Shown here: positions 53,063-63,728 of the stretch, piece by piece | How positions within the stretch are numbered: position 1 is the first letter of the stretch | Layout: each line of letters starts with the position of its first letter | Source of the DNA: an uncultured Prevotellaceae bacterium | GTDB taxonomy: Bacteria; Bacteroidota; Bacteroidia; Bacteroidales; Bacteroidaceae | Length of the DNA: 64,000 bases | NCBI GenBank assembly: GCA_900316585.1 | Contig: ONDM01000012.1 | Coordinates: 44,686-108,685, forward strand | Reading direction: 5' to 3' | Notes under the pieces: generated by a model | What the model was told of the DNA's origin: nothing | The model's database searches: none | Seen by the model: the letters and a program-made list of their open reading frames with translations, nothing else | Made by a program: the position numbers and the translations under genes

Positions 53063-53413
53063 ATGGAACTGCTCACACGAAACAACTTCGAGGGCTGGAT
53101 GCAGAAGCTGATGGAACGGCTCGACCGTCAGGACGAACTGCTGCTGGCGATGAAGGCTGAGGGGAAACAGCCCACTATCACGGAAAGCATCCGCCTTTTC
53201 GACAATCAGGATTTGTGCATGTTGCTCCAGATAAGCAAACGCACCCTCCAACGCTACCGCAGCGTAGGCGCATTGCCCTACAAGACGCTGGGCAAGAAGA
53301 CCTATTACAGCGAGGAGGACGTGCTGACATTCCTTTCCAACCATATCAAGGACTTCAAAAAGGAAGATATAGCCTTCTACAAGGCTCGTATCCATAATTT
53401 CTTTCATAAATAA
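53063..53413 (+). CDS. Helix-turn-helix protein, Xis2d-like position
   Basis: A 116-residue paralog-like HTH protein: SIRLFDNQDLCMLLQISKRTLQRYRSVGALPYKTLGKKTYYSEEDVLTFLSNHIKDF. The 3-bp gap after the preceding gene implies coupled expression. It fits the second excision factor of CTnDOT-type elements. Confidence 0.86.
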   Translation: MELLTRNNFEGWMQKLMERLDRQDELLLAMKAEGKQPTITESIRLFDNQDLCMLLQISKRTLQRYRSVGALPYKTLGKKTYYSEEDVLTFLSNHIKDFKKEDIAFYKARIHNFFHK

Positions 53414-53433
53414 CCCATTAAAACATTTTTCAG

Positions 53434-55005
53434 ATGGCAAAGAAAAAAGACGAAAAGGACGTGCTGGTAGTCCGTGACGAGAAGACAGGCGAGATCAGCG
53501 TGGTAGCCGGGCTGAACGCGGACGGCACACCCAAGCGCACCCCCGCAAAAGCGGAGAACGCGCAGAGTTTCCTGCAATTCGACCGACATGGCGACGTGCT
53601 GGACAACTTCTTCAAGAACTTCTTCCGGCAGTGCAAGGAACCCAGCCGCTTCGGTTTCTACCGCATTGCGGCAGACCAAGCTGAAAATCTCTTAGAGGTG
53701 ATGAAGCAACTGCTGAAAGACCCCGAAGCGAACAAGGAGCTGCTCGCCCCTCACAAGGTGGACACCTCCGACTATGAGAAGAAGGTGCAGGAAGAGATGG
53801 CAGCACAACAGACAGAGAAACAAGAACCTCAAAAACAGGAGAACATGGAACAACGGAAAGAACAGCAACAGGACAAATCCGAACAGATGCAGGGCAAACG
53901 TGGCTACCAGCCCATCGACGAGAGTAAAATCAACTGGCAGGAGCTGGAGGACAGATGGGGCGTAAAGCGGGACAACCTTGAAAAGTCCGGCGACCTTACG
54001 AAGATGCTCAACTATGGCAAGTCCGACTTGGTAAAGGTCAAACCGACCTTCGGCGGCGAATCATTCGAGCTGGACGCCCGCCTCTCCTTCAAGAAGGACG
54101 GTGAGGGAAACATCAGCCTCGTGCCGCACTTCATCCGCAAGGAGCAGAAGCTGGATGAGTACAAGGAACACAAATTCTCCGACAATGACCGGAAGAACCT
54201 CCGCGAAACGGGCAATCTCGGTAGGGTCGTGGACATTGTGGACAGGGAAACGGGCGAGATCATCCCCTCCTACATCAGCATCGACCGCAAGACGAATGAA
54301 ATCACGGACATTCCGGCAAGCAGGGTGCGCATCCCGGAGCGCATCGGCAAGACGGAAATCACCACGCAGGAGCGGGACATGCTCCGCGCCGGACTGCCCG
54401 TACGCGACAAGCTCATCGAGCGCAACGACGGCAGAAAGTTCGTCACCACCCTGCAAGTGAACGTGGAGCAGCGCGGCGTGGAGTTCGTGCCGGGAACCGG
54501 CAAGTCGCCCCGTACCGCACAGACACAGGAAACCAAAGGCGACACATCGAAAAGTCAGGCGCAGGGCGGGGAAAATGCCGCACAGACCAAGAAGGAGCAA
54601 CGCCGCAACACGTGGACGAACGAGGACGGCAGCATCCGCCCCATCAGCAAATGGAGCGGCGTGAGCTTCACCGACCAGCAGAAAGCCGACTATGTGGCGG
54701 GTAAAGCCGTGAAGCTGGAGAACGTGACCGACAAGCAGGGCTTCCATGCCACGATGTATATCAAGTTCAACCCGGAGAAGGGACGCCCGTACCGCTACGA
54801 CACGAACCCTGACAATGCACAGCAGGTTGCTCCGTCCAACGAGAGCCGCACGCAGGTGGCGGTGAACAACGATGGCAAGACCAACGAGGCTACAAAGAAT
54901 CTGAGAGAGCCGTTGCAGAAAGGTCAGACCAACCCGAAGGACGCCCGCCAGCAACAGCAGCAGGAGAAGCCGCAGAAGAAAACGGGCAAGGGCATGAAAA
55001 TGTAA
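53434..55005 (+). CDS. DUF4099/DUF3945 protein (orf3-like of the excision operon)
   Basis: A 523-residue protein. A Gln/Glu-rich linker (about 115-150) is followed by DUF4099 (INWQELEDRWGVKRDNLEKSGDLTKMLNYGKSDLVKV, about 160-240), and DUF3945 repeats (NLRETGNLGRVVDIVDRETGEIIPSYISIDRKTNEI; FTDQQKADYVAGKAVKLENV). The tail is Gln-rich. These domains are typical of Bacteroidetes conjugative elements, directly before topoisomerase III. The biochemical role is unknown. Confidence 0.9.
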   Translation: MAKKKDEKDVLVVRDEKTGEISVVAGLNADGTPKRTPAKAENAQSFLQFDRHGDVLDNFFKNFFRQCKEPSRFGFYRIAADQAENLLEVMKQLLKDPEANKELLAPHKVDTSDYEKKVQEEMAAQQTEKQEPQKQENMEQRKEQQQDKSEQMQGKRGYQPIDESKINWQELEDRWGVKRDNLEKSGDLTKMLNYGKSDLVKVKPTFGGESFELDARLSFKKDGEGNISLVPHFIRKEQKLDEYKEHKFSDNDRKNLRETGNLGRVVDIVDRETGEIIPSYISIDRKTNEITDIPASRVRIPERIGKTEITTQERDMLRAGLPVRDKLIERNDGRKFVTTLQVNVEQRGVEFVPGTGKSPRTAQTQETKGDTSKSQAQGGENAAQTKKEQRRNTWTNEDGSIRPISKWSGVSFTDQQKADYVAGKAVKLENVTDKQGFHATMYIKFNPEKGRPYRYDTNPDNAQQVAPSNESRTQVAVNNDGKTNEATKNLREPLQKGQTNPKDARQQQQQEKPQKKTGKGMKM

Positions 55006-55065
55006 TCCCGTGTCCGCCACTGAATCCAAAATAAAATCCAAAGTATCAACAAAAAAGAAGAAGAC

Positions 55066-57153
55066 ATGAAGACAATCATTGCAGAAAAGCCCTCCGTGGC
55101 ACGTGAAATCGCCCGCATCGTGGGCGCGACAAAGAGAGAGGAAGGATATTTCGAGGGAGGCGGTTATGCCGTGACATGGGCATTCGGACACCTCGTTCAG
55201 CTTGCCATGCCCGACGGCTACGGCGTGCGCGGATTTGTCCGTGACAACCTCCCGATTATTCCCGACACATTCACGCTCGTCCCCCGTCAGGTCAGGACGG
55301 AGAAAGGTTACAAGCCCGACAGCGGCGTGGTGTCGCAGATAAAAGTCATCAAAAGACTGTTCGACACAAGCGAACATATCATCGTGGCGACCGATGCCGG
55401 ACGCGAGGGAGAGCTTATCTTCCGCTACCTCTACCACTATACGGGTTGCACCACTCCTTTCGTGCGCCTGTGGATCAGCTCTCTCACCGACAAAGCTATC
55501 CGCGAGGGACTGCGGAAACTCGAAGACGGCAGCAAATACGACAACCTCTACCTCGCCGCCAAAGCGCGGAGCGAATCCGACTGGCTCGTGGGCATCAACG
55601 GCACACAGGCGTTATCCATCGCCGCCGGACACGGCACGTATTCCGTGGGGCGGGTGCAGACACCAACGTTGGCTATGGTATGTGAACGCTACTGGGAGAA
55701 CCGCCGCTTTACGTCCGAAGCATTCTGGCAGCTCCATATCGCAACGGACGGTTGCGACGGCGAAGTCGTGAAATTCTCATCCTCCGAGAAATGGAAAGAG
55801 AAAGAACCGGCGATGGAACTATATAATAAGGTAAAGGCGGCAGGTTGCGCCACTGTCACGAAAGCCGAGCGCAAGGAGAAGACGGAGGAAACTCCCTTGC
55901 TCTACGACCTGACCACGCTCCAGAAAGAAGCCAACGCCAAGCACGGCTTCACGGCGGAACAGACGCTTGAAATCGCGCAGAAACTCTACGAAAAGAAGTT
56001 GATAACCTATCCGAGAACGGGAAGCCGCTACATCCCCGAAGACGTGTTTGCCGAAATTCCCAAACTGCTCGCTTTCATCGGCACACAGCCCGAATGGAAA
56101 GACAAGGTGCGGGCAAAAGCCGCCCCGACACGCCGCAGCGTGGACGACGGCAAGGTGACAGACCACCATGCCCTGCTCGTCACGGGTGAGAAACCGCTCT
56201 TCCTCTCCAAAGAGGACAATACCATCTATCAGATGATTGCCGGGCGCATGGTCGAGGCATTCTCTGAGAAATGCGTCAAGGATGTGACCACTGTCACGGC
56301 GGAATGTGCCGGAGTGGAGTTTACCGTAAAAGGCAGCGTCGTGAAGCAAACCGGATGGCGTGCCGTCTATGGCGAGGAAAAAGAGGAAATTACCATCCCC
56401 GGCTGGCAGGAAGGCGACACGCTGACACCGAAAGGCTCGTCCATTACCGAAGGAAAGACCAAACCCAAGCCGCTGCATACCGAAGCCACCCTGCTCTCGG
56501 CAATGGAAACGGCGGGCAAGGAAATTGAGGACGACGCACTGCGGCAGGCGATGAAGGACTGTGGCATCGGTACTCCCGCCACACGCGCCTCCATCATCGA
56601 AACGCTTTTCAAGCGCGGTTACATGGAACGCTGCAAGAAGTCGCTTGTTCCCACCGAAAAAGGACTTGCCCTCAATTCCGTCGTCAAGACGATGCGCATC
56701 GCCGATGTTGCCATGACGGGCGAATGGGAAAAGGAGCTGGCGCGTATCGAGCGCGGGGAACTGTCCGACGACACCTTCCGCAAGGAGATAGAGGCGTACA
56801 CACGTGAGATAACCTCCGAACTGATCTCGTGCGACAAGCTCTTCGGCAGCCGTGACTCCGGCTGCGCGTGTCCCAAGTGTGGCACGGGCAGGATGCGGTT
56901 CTACGGCAAGGTGGTACGCTGCGACAACACGGAGTGCGGACTGCCCGTGTTCCGGCTGAAAGCGGGACGCACCCTGTCCGACGATGAAATCAAAGACCTG
57001 CTCACCGAAGGGCATACCAAGCTGCTCAAAGGGTTCAAGAGCAAACAGGGCAAGAGTTTCGATGCTGTTGTCGCCTTTGACGGGGAATATAACACGACTT
57101 TTGTGTTCCCGGAGGCTAAAAAGGACAAGAAATTTTCAGGACGGAAGAAATAG
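55066..57153 (+). CDS. topB: DNA topoisomerase III (Exc-like)
   Basis: A 695-residue type IA topoisomerase. The TOPRIM domain has AEKPSVAREIARIVG and ATDAGREGELIFRY (the DxDxE-like acidic set), the catalytic Tyr is in LITYPRTGSRY (about residue 315), and the C-terminal zinc ribbon is CPKCGTGRMRFYGKVVRCDNTECGLPVF. In CTnDOT the corresponding protein, Exc, is a topoisomerase III needed for excision in vivo though its catalytic Tyr is not. It is 60 bp after the DUF3945 gene. Confidence 0.95.
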   Translation: MKTIIAEKPSVAREIARIVGATKREEGYFEGGGYAVTWAFGHLVQLAMPDGYGVRGFVRDNLPIIPDTFTLVPRQVRTEKGYKPDSGVVSQIKVIKRLFDTSEHIIVATDAGREGELIFRYLYHYTGCTTPFVRLWISSLTDKAIREGLRKLEDGSKYDNLYLAAKARSESDWLVGINGTQALSIAAGHGTYSVGRVQTPTLAMVCERYWENRRFTSEAFWQLHIATDGCDGEVVKFSSSEKWKEKEPAMELYNKVKAAGCATVTKAERKEKTEETPLLYDLTTLQKEANAKHGFTAEQTLEIAQKLYEKKLITYPRTGSRYIPEDVFAEIPKLLAFIGTQPEWKDKVRAKAAPTRRSVDDGKVTDHHALLVTGEKPLFLSKEDNTIYQMIAGRMVEAFSEKCVKDVTTVTAECAGVEFTVKGSVVKQTGWRAVYGEEKEEITIPGWQEGDTLTPKGSSITEGKTKPKPLHTEATLLSAMETAGKEIEDDALRQAMKDCGIGTPATRASIIETLFKRGYMERCKKSLVPTEKGLALNSVVKTMRIADVAMTGEWEKELARIERGELSDDTFRKEIEAYTREITSELISCDKLFGSRDSGCACPKCGTGRMRFYGKVVRCDNTECGLPVFRLKAGRTLSDDEIKDLLTEGHTKLLKGFKSKQGKSFDAVVAFDGEYNTTFVFPEAKKDKKFSGRKK

Positions 57154-57315
57154 TATTAACTTTGCCACTTGTTCAGAGTAATGAATTGTTCTTCGATACC
57201 GGATTACACTCATACTTTGGATTTAGTGGTGGCACTCGGAGGGATACCGAGTGCCTTTTTCTTCCTTTTTCCAACCGATTATCCCGTTAATTATCAATCC
57301 GCTAAATCCAAAGTA

Positions 57316-57768
57316 ATGAACAACAAGAAGAAAAACGAGGGTCAGACCGACTTTTCCTATTACGGTCTGTACCTGCTGGACTATCTCCGCACGAACAAGT
57401 TTGAACAGGCTGACGACACCGCTTTCATACGGGAACGGGCCGACCGTGCCGCCGAAACGTATGAGAGGGCACGGCTTGAAGGCTATCCCGCCGATGGTGC
57501 GCAGGAACTGGCGATGGACACGCTGCTGCGCGGGCTGCATTATTCCCGTTACGCCATCCTCCGCGAAGTCGTGGAAAACGAGTTTGCCGATGAAGTGCCG
57601 GAAGAGAAGCGTGAAGCCTTTGTCCTGAAACTGCTGCCGCTTGTCGGCAACGTGTTCTCCGTCTATGACCTCTCGGATGACAATTTCGCCCTGTCTTCCG
57701 ATTACGACCTGCTCTACACGGAGCTGACGGGAGCAACCGTCCTTTACTTAGACGAATATGGCGTTTAA
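57316..57768 (+). CDS. DUF1896 family protein
   Basis: A 150-residue acidic helical protein ([67 protein letters not shown]). DUF1896 is found almost only in Bacteroidetes mobile elements. The start at 57316 is chosen because the upstream extension reads through non-coding leader. The stop overlaps the start of the methylase-helicase gene by 11 bp, so translation is coupled. Confidence 0.9.
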   Translation: MNNKKKNEGQTDFSYYGLYLLDYLRTNKFEQADDTAFIRERADRAAETYERARLEGYPADGAQELAMDTLLRGLHYSRYAILREVVENEFADEVPEEKREAFVLKLLPLVGNVFSVYDLSDDNFALSSDYDLLYTELTGATVLYLDEYGV

Positions 57769-60700
57769 CCGCAAACAGAAACTGCGGGACAACATCGAGG
57801 CGATACGGACGGCATTCATCCTTGACAGGGAAAATAGGACAGCGACAACCGAAGAGCGTGCCATACTTCAAAGGTACTGCGGTTTCGGCGGTCTGAAATG
57901 TATCCTCAACCCTGCAAAGGAACTGACGGATGCCGTCCGGTGGGCGAAATCCGACCTCGAACTGTTCGCCCCGACGGTGGAGCTGCACAGGCTTATCCGT
58001 GAGAACAGCAAGGACGAAACAGAGTACAAGCGGTTTGTGGATTCGCTGAAAGCGTCCGTGCTGACCGCTTTCTACACCCCCAAAGAGATAACCGACACCA
58101 TCGCGGACGTGCTGGCAGATTACAGCGTCCGCCCCGCCCGTATGCTCGAACCGTCGGCAGGTGTCGGCGTGTTCGTGGATTCCATGCTGCGGCACAGCCC
58201 CAATGCGGATGTGATGGCTTTCGAGAAGGATCTGCTCACGGGTACAATCTTGAGGCATCTCTATCCCGACCAGAAAATGCGCACCTGCGGTTTTGAGAAA
58301 ATCGAAAGACCGTTCAACAATTATTTCGACTTGGCGGTGTCCAACATTCCGTTCGGTGACATTGCCGTGTTCGACGCGGAGTTTCAGCGGAGCGACTCTT
58401 TCGGCAGACGCTCCGCCCAGAAAACCATCCACAACTATTTCTTTCTCAAAGGACTGGATGCCGTGCGTGACGGCGGTATCGTGGCGTTCATCACCTCGCA
58501 AGGGGTATTGAATAGCACCAAGACCTCCGTGCGTAACGAGCTGTTCAGTCAGGCCAATCTGGTATCCGCGATACGCCTGCCCAACAACCTGTTCACGGAC
58601 AACGCGGGCACGGAGGTGGGCAGTGACCTGATTGTCCTGCAAAAGAACCTCAGCAAGAAGGAAATGTCGCAGGACGAGCGGCTGATGACCGTGATACAGA
58701 CGGACACGAAAACCGCCCTGACCGACAACGCCTATTTCATCCACCACCCGGAACGCATCGTGCATACGATGGCGAAACTTGACACAGACCCCTACGGGAA
58801 GCCCGCTATGGTTTATCTGCACGAGGGCAAGGCAGCAGGCATCGCCGGGGATTTGCGCCGTATGCTCGACGAGGATTTCCATTACAGGCTTGCCATGCGC
58901 TTGTATTCGGGTTCAATCCGGCAGGCAGGAACGGAAGAAAAAGTTGCCGTTCAAAATAAAGTAGAGCGTCCTGCCATAAAATTGGAAACAGTATCCTCGG
59001 CGCAGACGGTGGAAACTCCGACAGAAAAGCCGCAACCCGCAGATGAAAAGCCGGAGATAGAACCGCGCCCGCAATATTCCGCAGGCGTGCAGCTCACCCT
59101 GCTTGACCTCTGGGGGATGACGGAAGAGGTCAGCCAACCGAAAACCTCCAAAAAGAAAAAGACGGTGAAAAAGGCAGTTACGGCAAAGTCCACTCCGCCC
59201 AAACCGAAAGTCACGGTTACACCGACAGCTCCAACTGCAAAACCCGCAATGGAGAATAAGGAGGTGAAAGCGGAGAACACCGCCAAGCCTGCCGACCCGG
59301 ACGACATCTATGCCACACTGGACTGGGATACCAATCCTCCCATCAACGGTTTCTATGAAATGATGATGGGTTTGACGCCGGAGCGTAGGAAAGAACTTCG
59401 GGAACTGGCAAGGCAGCATAACGAGAAACAAGTGGCGGAAAAGACGGAAGTGAAAGCCGTGCCGGAAACTTCCCGTGAGCAGCCACGACAGGAGGAAACA
59501 CAGCCGGAGGCAGTCGCCGCACCTGCCGTTACAGATACCCCATCGGAAGCGGTGGGGACTTTCCTTTTCCCCGACATCGAAGCGGAAAAGCCGAAGGAGG
59601 AAGTCGTGGACCTTTCTCCGCGTGCCTACCACCGCACGCCGGAGATGCACCTGCGCGAAGGGTCGCTGGTGGCTGACCGGGGGCGTCATAACATCGGCTA
59701 CCTGAAAGACATCACGCCATACGGGGCGACATTCCAGCCGCTCGACCTGAAAGGATACCAGAAGGAAAAGGCGTTGTTGTATGTGTCGCTGCGTGACGCC
59801 TACGAGCGTCTGTACCGTTATGAATCGCTCCGGCGCGAGGCAAATGTTCCGTGGCGAGAGCATCTGAATACCTGTTACGATGAGTTTGTCATGCGCTACG
59901 GCAACCTCAACGCCAAGCAGAACGTGAAGTTAGTGATGATGGATGCGGGCGGGCGCGACATCCTTTCGCTGGAACGGATGGAAAACGGAAAGTTCGTCAA
60001 GGCGGACATCTTCGAGCATCCTGTTTCCTTCGCGGTGGAGAGCCATGCCAACGTAGGCTCTCCCGAAGAAGCCCTGTCTGCGTCGCTCAACAAATATGGT
60101 ACGGTCAATCTCGACTATATGCGGGAGATAACCGACAGCACGGCGGAGGATTTGCTCACTGCCCTGCAAGGGCGCATCTACTACAATCCGCTCGTGACCG
60201 GTTACGAAATCAAAGACCGTTTCATCGCCGGAAATGTCATAGAGAAAGCGGAACGCATAGAGGCATGGATGGGTGACAATCCCGAAAATGAGCGTATGCC
60301 GGAGGTGAAGCAGGCGTTGGAGGCTCTGAAAGATGCCGAGCCGCAGCGCATCGCCTTCGAGGATCTGGACTTCAATTTCGGGGAACGCTGGATTCCGACG
60401 GGTGTCTATGCCGCCTACATGAGCCGGCTGTTCGACACGGAGGTGAAAATCGCCTATTCCGCAAGCATGGACGAGTTTTCGGTGGTGTGCGGCTACCGCA
60501 CCATGAAAATCACGGACGAGTTTCTGGTGAAGGGGTATTACCGGAACTATGACGGTATGCACCTCCTAAAACACGCCCTGCACAACACCTGCCCTGACAT
60601 GATGAAGTCCATCGGCAAGGACGAGCATGGCAACGACATCAAGATGCGCGACAGCGAGGGAATACAACTCGCCAACGCCAAGATTGACGAGATACGAAAC

Positions 60701-63520
60701 GGCTTCTCCGAATGGCTCGAAGAGCAGTCGCCGCAGTTCAAGGAGCGGCTTGTGACGATGTATAACCGCAAGTTCAACTGTTTCGTGCGCCCGCGCTACG
60801 ACGGCTCCCATCAGACCTTTCCCGACCTCAACCTGAAAGGGCTGGCAAGCCGGGGTATCAAGAGCGTCTATCCCTCACAGATGGATTGCGTCTGGATGTT
60901 GAAACAGAACGGCGGCGGAATTTGCGACCACGAGGTGGGAACCGGTAAGACGCTGATAATGTGCATCGCCGCGCATGAGATGAAGCGTCTGAATTTGGCA
61001 CACAAGCCGATGATTATCGGGCTGAAAGCCAACGTTGCGGAGATTGCAGCCACCTATCAGGCGGCATATCCCAACGCACGTATTCTGTACGCTTCGGAGA
61101 AGGACTTTTCGACCGCCAACCGTGTGCGCTTCTTCAATAATATAAAGAACAACGACTACGATTGCGTCATCATGTCGCACGACCAGTTCGGCAAGATACC
61201 GCAGTCGCCGGAATTGCAGCAGCGCATCCTGCAAGCAGAGCTTGATACGGTGGAGGAAAACCTCGAAGTGCTACGGCAGCAGGGAAAGAACGTGTCGCGG
61301 GCGATGCTGAAAGGATTGGAGAAGCGCAAGCACAACCTTGAAGCGAAGCTGGAGAAGGTGGAACACGCCATAAAGTCACGCACGGACGACGTGGTGGATT
61401 TCAAGCAGATGGGCATCGACCACATCTTCATAGATGAGAGCCACCAGTTCAAGAATCTGACTTTCAACACGCGCCACGACCGTGTGGCGGGATTGGGAAA
61501 CAGCGAGGGAAGCCAGAAGGCACTTAACATGCTCTTTGCCATACGCACCATACAGGAGCGCACAGGAAAAGACTTGGGTGCGACCTTCCTCTCCGGCACG
61601 ACTATCAGCAACTCACTGACTGAATTGTACCTGCTGTTCAAGTACCTGCGCCCGAAGGAGCTGGAACGGCAGGACATAAGGTGTTTCGACGCTTGGGCGG
61701 CGATATTTGCCAAGAAGACGACGGATTTTGAATTTAACGTGACGAACAATGTGGTCCAGAAGGAGCGTTTCCGCTACTTCATCAAAGTGCCGGAGCTTGC
61801 CGCCTTCTATAATGAAATCACGGACTACCGCACGGCGGAGGATGTGGGCGTTGACCGTCCTGCCAAGAACGAGATACTGCACCATATACCGCCCACGCCG
61901 GAACAGGAGGACTTCATACAGAAACTGATGCAGTTCGCCAAGACGGGCGATGCCACCTTGTTGGGCAGGCTGCCGCTTTCGGAAACGGAAGAAAAGGCGA
62001 AGATGCTCATCGCCACGGACTATGCCCGGAAAATGGCACTCGACATGCGCATGATAGACCCGAATTACGAAGATCATCCCGACAACAAAGCGAGTCACTG
62101 TGCCAAGATGATCGCGGAGTATTATCAAAAATACGACGCCCAGAAAGGCACGCAGTTCGTTTTCTCTGATTTGGGGACATACCAGCCGGGCGACGGGTGG
62201 AACGTCTATTCGGAAATCAAGCGCAAACTGACGGAGGACTACGGTATACCGCCAAGCGAGGTGCGCTTCATTCAGGAGTGCAAGACCGACAAGGCGCGGA
62301 AGGCGGTGATAGACGCCATGAACGCCGGGACGGTGCGTGTGCTGTTCGGCTCTACCTCTATGCTCGGAACGGGTGTGAACGCCCAGAAACGGTGTGTGGC
62401 TATCCATCATCTCGATACGCCGTGGCGACCGTCCGACTTGCAACAGCGTGACGGACGCGGAGTTAGGGCAGGTAATGAGATTGCCAAACATTTCGCCGGG
62501 AACAACGTGGATGTAATCATCTACGCGGTGGAGAAGTCACTGGACAGCTACAAGTTCAACCTCCTGCACTGCAAGCAGACTTTCATAAGCCAGCTCAAAA
62601 GCGGTGCGATGGGTGCGCGTACCATCGACGAGGGGGCAATGGACGAAAAATCGGGCATGAATTTCTCGGAATACATGGCGTTGCTCTCCGGCAATACCGA
62701 CCTGTTGGACAAGGCGAAACTGGAAAAGCGGATCGCATCGCTCGAAGGGGAACGCAAGTCGTTCAACAAGGGCAAGCGTGATTCGGAGTTCAAGCTGGAG
62801 TCAAAGACCGGCGAGTTGCGCAACAACACGGCTTTCATAGATGCCATGACGGAGGACTGGAACCGCTTCCTGTCGGTGGTGCAGACCGACAAGGAGGGCA
62901 ACCGCCTTAATATAATAAAGGTGGACGGAGTGGATTCCGCCGATGAGAAGGTCATCGGAAAGCGTTTGCAGGAGATAGCCAAGAATGCCACGACCGGAGG
63001 GTTGTACACGCAGGTCGGTGAACTTTACGGTTTTCCGATAAAGGTGGTGAGCGAAAGGATACTCAAAGAGGGATTGGAGTTCACCGACAACCGCTTCGTG
63101 GTCGAGGGGAACTACAAGTACACCTACAACAACGGGCATCTGGCGATGGCTGACCCGTTGGCCGCCGCCCGCAACTTCCTCAACGCGATGGAGAGGATAC
63201 CCTCCATCATCGACCAGTACAAGGCGAAGAACGAGGTGCTGGAGATGGAGATACCGCAGTTACAGGAGATAGCGGGTAAGGTGTGGAAGAAGGAGGACGA
63301 GCTGAAGCAGTTGAAGTCCGAACTTGCCGCCCTTGACCGAAAAATTCAGCTGGAGCTTGCGCCACCCACGCCCGAAGTCGCAGAAAAGGAGAATGAAGGG
63401 CAACAGCTCAAGCCGGAAGCGGAAGATGTGAGGAACAGGCAGGCGCAATATCCCGAAAATGCACCGCCGCGCGCAATATCCCGAAAATGCACCGCCGCAG
63501 ATACGCAGTCCGGCGGATAG
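57758..63520 (+). CDS. Giant N6-adenine methylase/SNF2-helicase fusion; C-terminus frameshifted
   Basis: A 1920-residue protein. The N-terminal methylase has [15 protein letters not shown], the AdoMet motif [11 protein letters not shown] (about 130) and catalytic NIPF (about 195). Residues 390-630 are a Pro/Lys/Glu linker. The C-terminal SNF2-type helicase has Walker [12 protein letters not shown] (about 1055), IFIDESHQF (about 1222) and motif [19 protein letters not shown] (about 1560). Large proteins of this layout are carried by CTnDOT-family elements. A 28-bp tandem duplication (63443-63498) shifts the last codons: without it the frame would run to a TAA at 63600-63602 and give 1938 residues ending RSKGLKI. 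Confidence 0.92.
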   Translation: MAFNRKQKLRDNIEAIRTAFILDRENRTATTEERAILQRYCGFGGLKCILNPAKELTDAVRWAKSDLELFAPTVELHRLIRENSKDETEYKRFVDSLKASVLTAFYTPKEITDTIADVLADYSVRPARMLEPSAGVGVFVDSMLRHSPNADVMAFEKDLLTGTILRHLYPDQKMRTCGFEKIERPFNNYFDLAVSNIPFGDIAVFDAEFQRSDSFGRRSAQKTIHNYFFLKGLDAVRDGGIVAFITSQGVLNSTKTSVRNELFSQANLVSAIRLPNNLFTDNAGTEVGSDLIVLQKNLSKKEMSQDERLMTVIQTDTKTALTDNAYFIHHPERIVHTMAKLDTDPYGKPAMVYLHEGKAAGIAGDLRRMLDEDFHYRLAMRLYSGSIRQAGTEEKVAVQNKVERPAIKLETVSSAQTVETPTEKPQPADEKPEIEPRPQYSAGVQLTLLDLWGMTEEVSQPKTSKKKKTVKKAVTAKSTPPKPKVTVTPTAPTAKPAMENKEVKAENTAKPADPDDIYATLDWDTNPPINGFYEMMMGLTPERRKELRELARQHNEKQVAEKTEVKAVPETSREQPRQEETQPEAVAAPAVTDTPSEAVGTFLFPDIEAEKPKEEVVDLSPRAYHRTPEMHLREGSLVADRGRHNIGYLKDITPYGATFQPLDLKGYQKEKALLYVSLRDAYERLYRYESLRREANVPWREHLNTCYDEFVMRYGNLNAKQNVKLVMMDAGGRDILSLERMENGKFVKADIFEHPVSFAVESHANVGSPEEALSASLNKYGTVNLDYMREITDSTAEDLLTALQGRIYYNPLVTGYEIKDRFIAGNVIEKAERIEAWMGDNPENERMPEVKQALEALKDAEPQRIAFEDLDFNFGERWIPTGVYAAYMSRLFDTEVKIAYSASMDEFSVVCGYRTMKITDEFLVKGYYRNYDGMHLLKHALHNTCPDMMKSIGKDEHGNDIKMRDSEGIQLANAKIDEIRNGFSEWLEEQSPQFKERLVTMYNRKFNCFVRPRYDGSHQTFPDLNLKGLASRGIKSVYPSQMDCVWMLKQNGGGICDHEVGTGKTLIMCIAAHEMKRLNLAHKPMIIGLKANVAEIAATYQAAYPNARILYASEKDFSTANRVRFFNNIKNNDYDCVIMSHDQFGKIPQSPELQQRILQAELDTVEENLEVLRQQGKNVSRAMLKGLEKRKHNLEAKLEKVEHAIKSRTDDVVDFKQMGIDHIFIDESHQFKNLTFNTRHDRVAGLGNSEGSQKALNMLFAIRTIQERTGKDLGATFLSGTTISNSLTELYLLFKYLRPKELERQDIRCFDAWAAIFAKKTTDFEFNVTNNVVQKERFRYFIKVPELAAFYNEITDYRTAEDVGVDRPAKNEILHHIPPTPEQEDFIQKLMQFAKTGDATLLGRLPLSETEEKAKMLIATDYARKMALDMRMIDPNYEDHPDNKASHCAKMIAEYYQKYDAQKGTQFVFSDLGTYQPGDGWNVYSEIKRKLTEDYGIPPSEVRFIQECKTDKARKAVIDAMNAGTVRVLFGSTSMLGTGVNAQKRCVAIHHLDTPWRPSDLQQRDGRGVRAGNEIAKHFAGNNVDVIIYAVEKSLDSYKFNLLHCKQTFISQLKSGAMGARTIDEGAMDEKSGMNFSEYMALLSGNTDLLDKAKLEKRIASLEGERKSFNKGKRDSEFKLESKTGELRNNTAFIDAMTEDWNRFLSVVQTDKEGNRLNIIKVDGVDSADEKVIGKRLQEIAKNATTGGLYTQVGELYGFPIKVVSERILKEGLEFTDNRFVVEGNYKYTYNNGHLAMADPLAAARNFLNAMERIPSIIDQYKAKNEVLEMEIPQLQEIAGKVWKKEDELKQLKSELAALDRKIQLELAPPTPEVAEKENEGQQLKPEAEDVRNRQAQYPENAPPRAISRKCTAADTQSGG
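63443..63498 (+). repeat. 28-bp perfect tandem duplication causing a frameshift
   Basis: Positions 63443-63470 and 63471-63498 are identical. Since 28 is not a multiple of three, the second copy shifts the frame and the gene stops at 63518-63520. Removing one copy restores an uninterrupted frame to 63602. Confidence 0.95.
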
Positions 63521-63626
63521 TATCGTTGCCAACCATGTCATAATCGGGCGTCCGGGACTGTATGCCAAGGAGGAAACCCGGTCCAAAGGATTGAAAATAT
63601 AACCTAAGGAATTTTATCTGAAGTAT

Positions 63627-63728
63627 TAATAAGGGCTATCCCAAAAGGTCTAAAAGTAAATTTTATCCTTTCTGCAAGTATCTATAGGATGGCAACTGCA
63701 TTTTTTTCTTTTTGGGCAGCCCTTATTA
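63627..63728. mobile_element. 102-bp inverted-repeat element (MITE-like)
   Basis: TAATAAGGGCTATCCCAAAA (63627-63646) and, as its reverse complement with one base missing and one changed, 63710-63728 bound a 63-bp interior with no gene. The ends resemble insertion-sequence termini of the GGGCTGxCCCAAAA type. It may be a non-autonomous insertion or two IS ends. Confidence 0.6.

Noticed and set aside
54061..55437. Long minus-strand frame in the mobile element
   Set aside because: High GC content produces long antisense frames opposite real genes; this one spans the ends of two well-supported plus-strand genes (DUF3945 and topoisomerase III).
55819..57015. Minus-strand frame of 398 codons
   Set aside because: It lies wholly antisense to topoisomerase III, whose motifs are complete.
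57425..58882. Minus-strand frame of 485 codons
   Set aside because: It is antisense to DUF1896 and to the methylase domain, and has low-complexity His/Arg/Val content typical of shadows.
57758..63520. DISARM or BREX defence locus
   Set aside because: The methylase-helicase stands in an integrative-element context with topoisomerase III and DUF1896; none of the other DISARM or BREX components is present.
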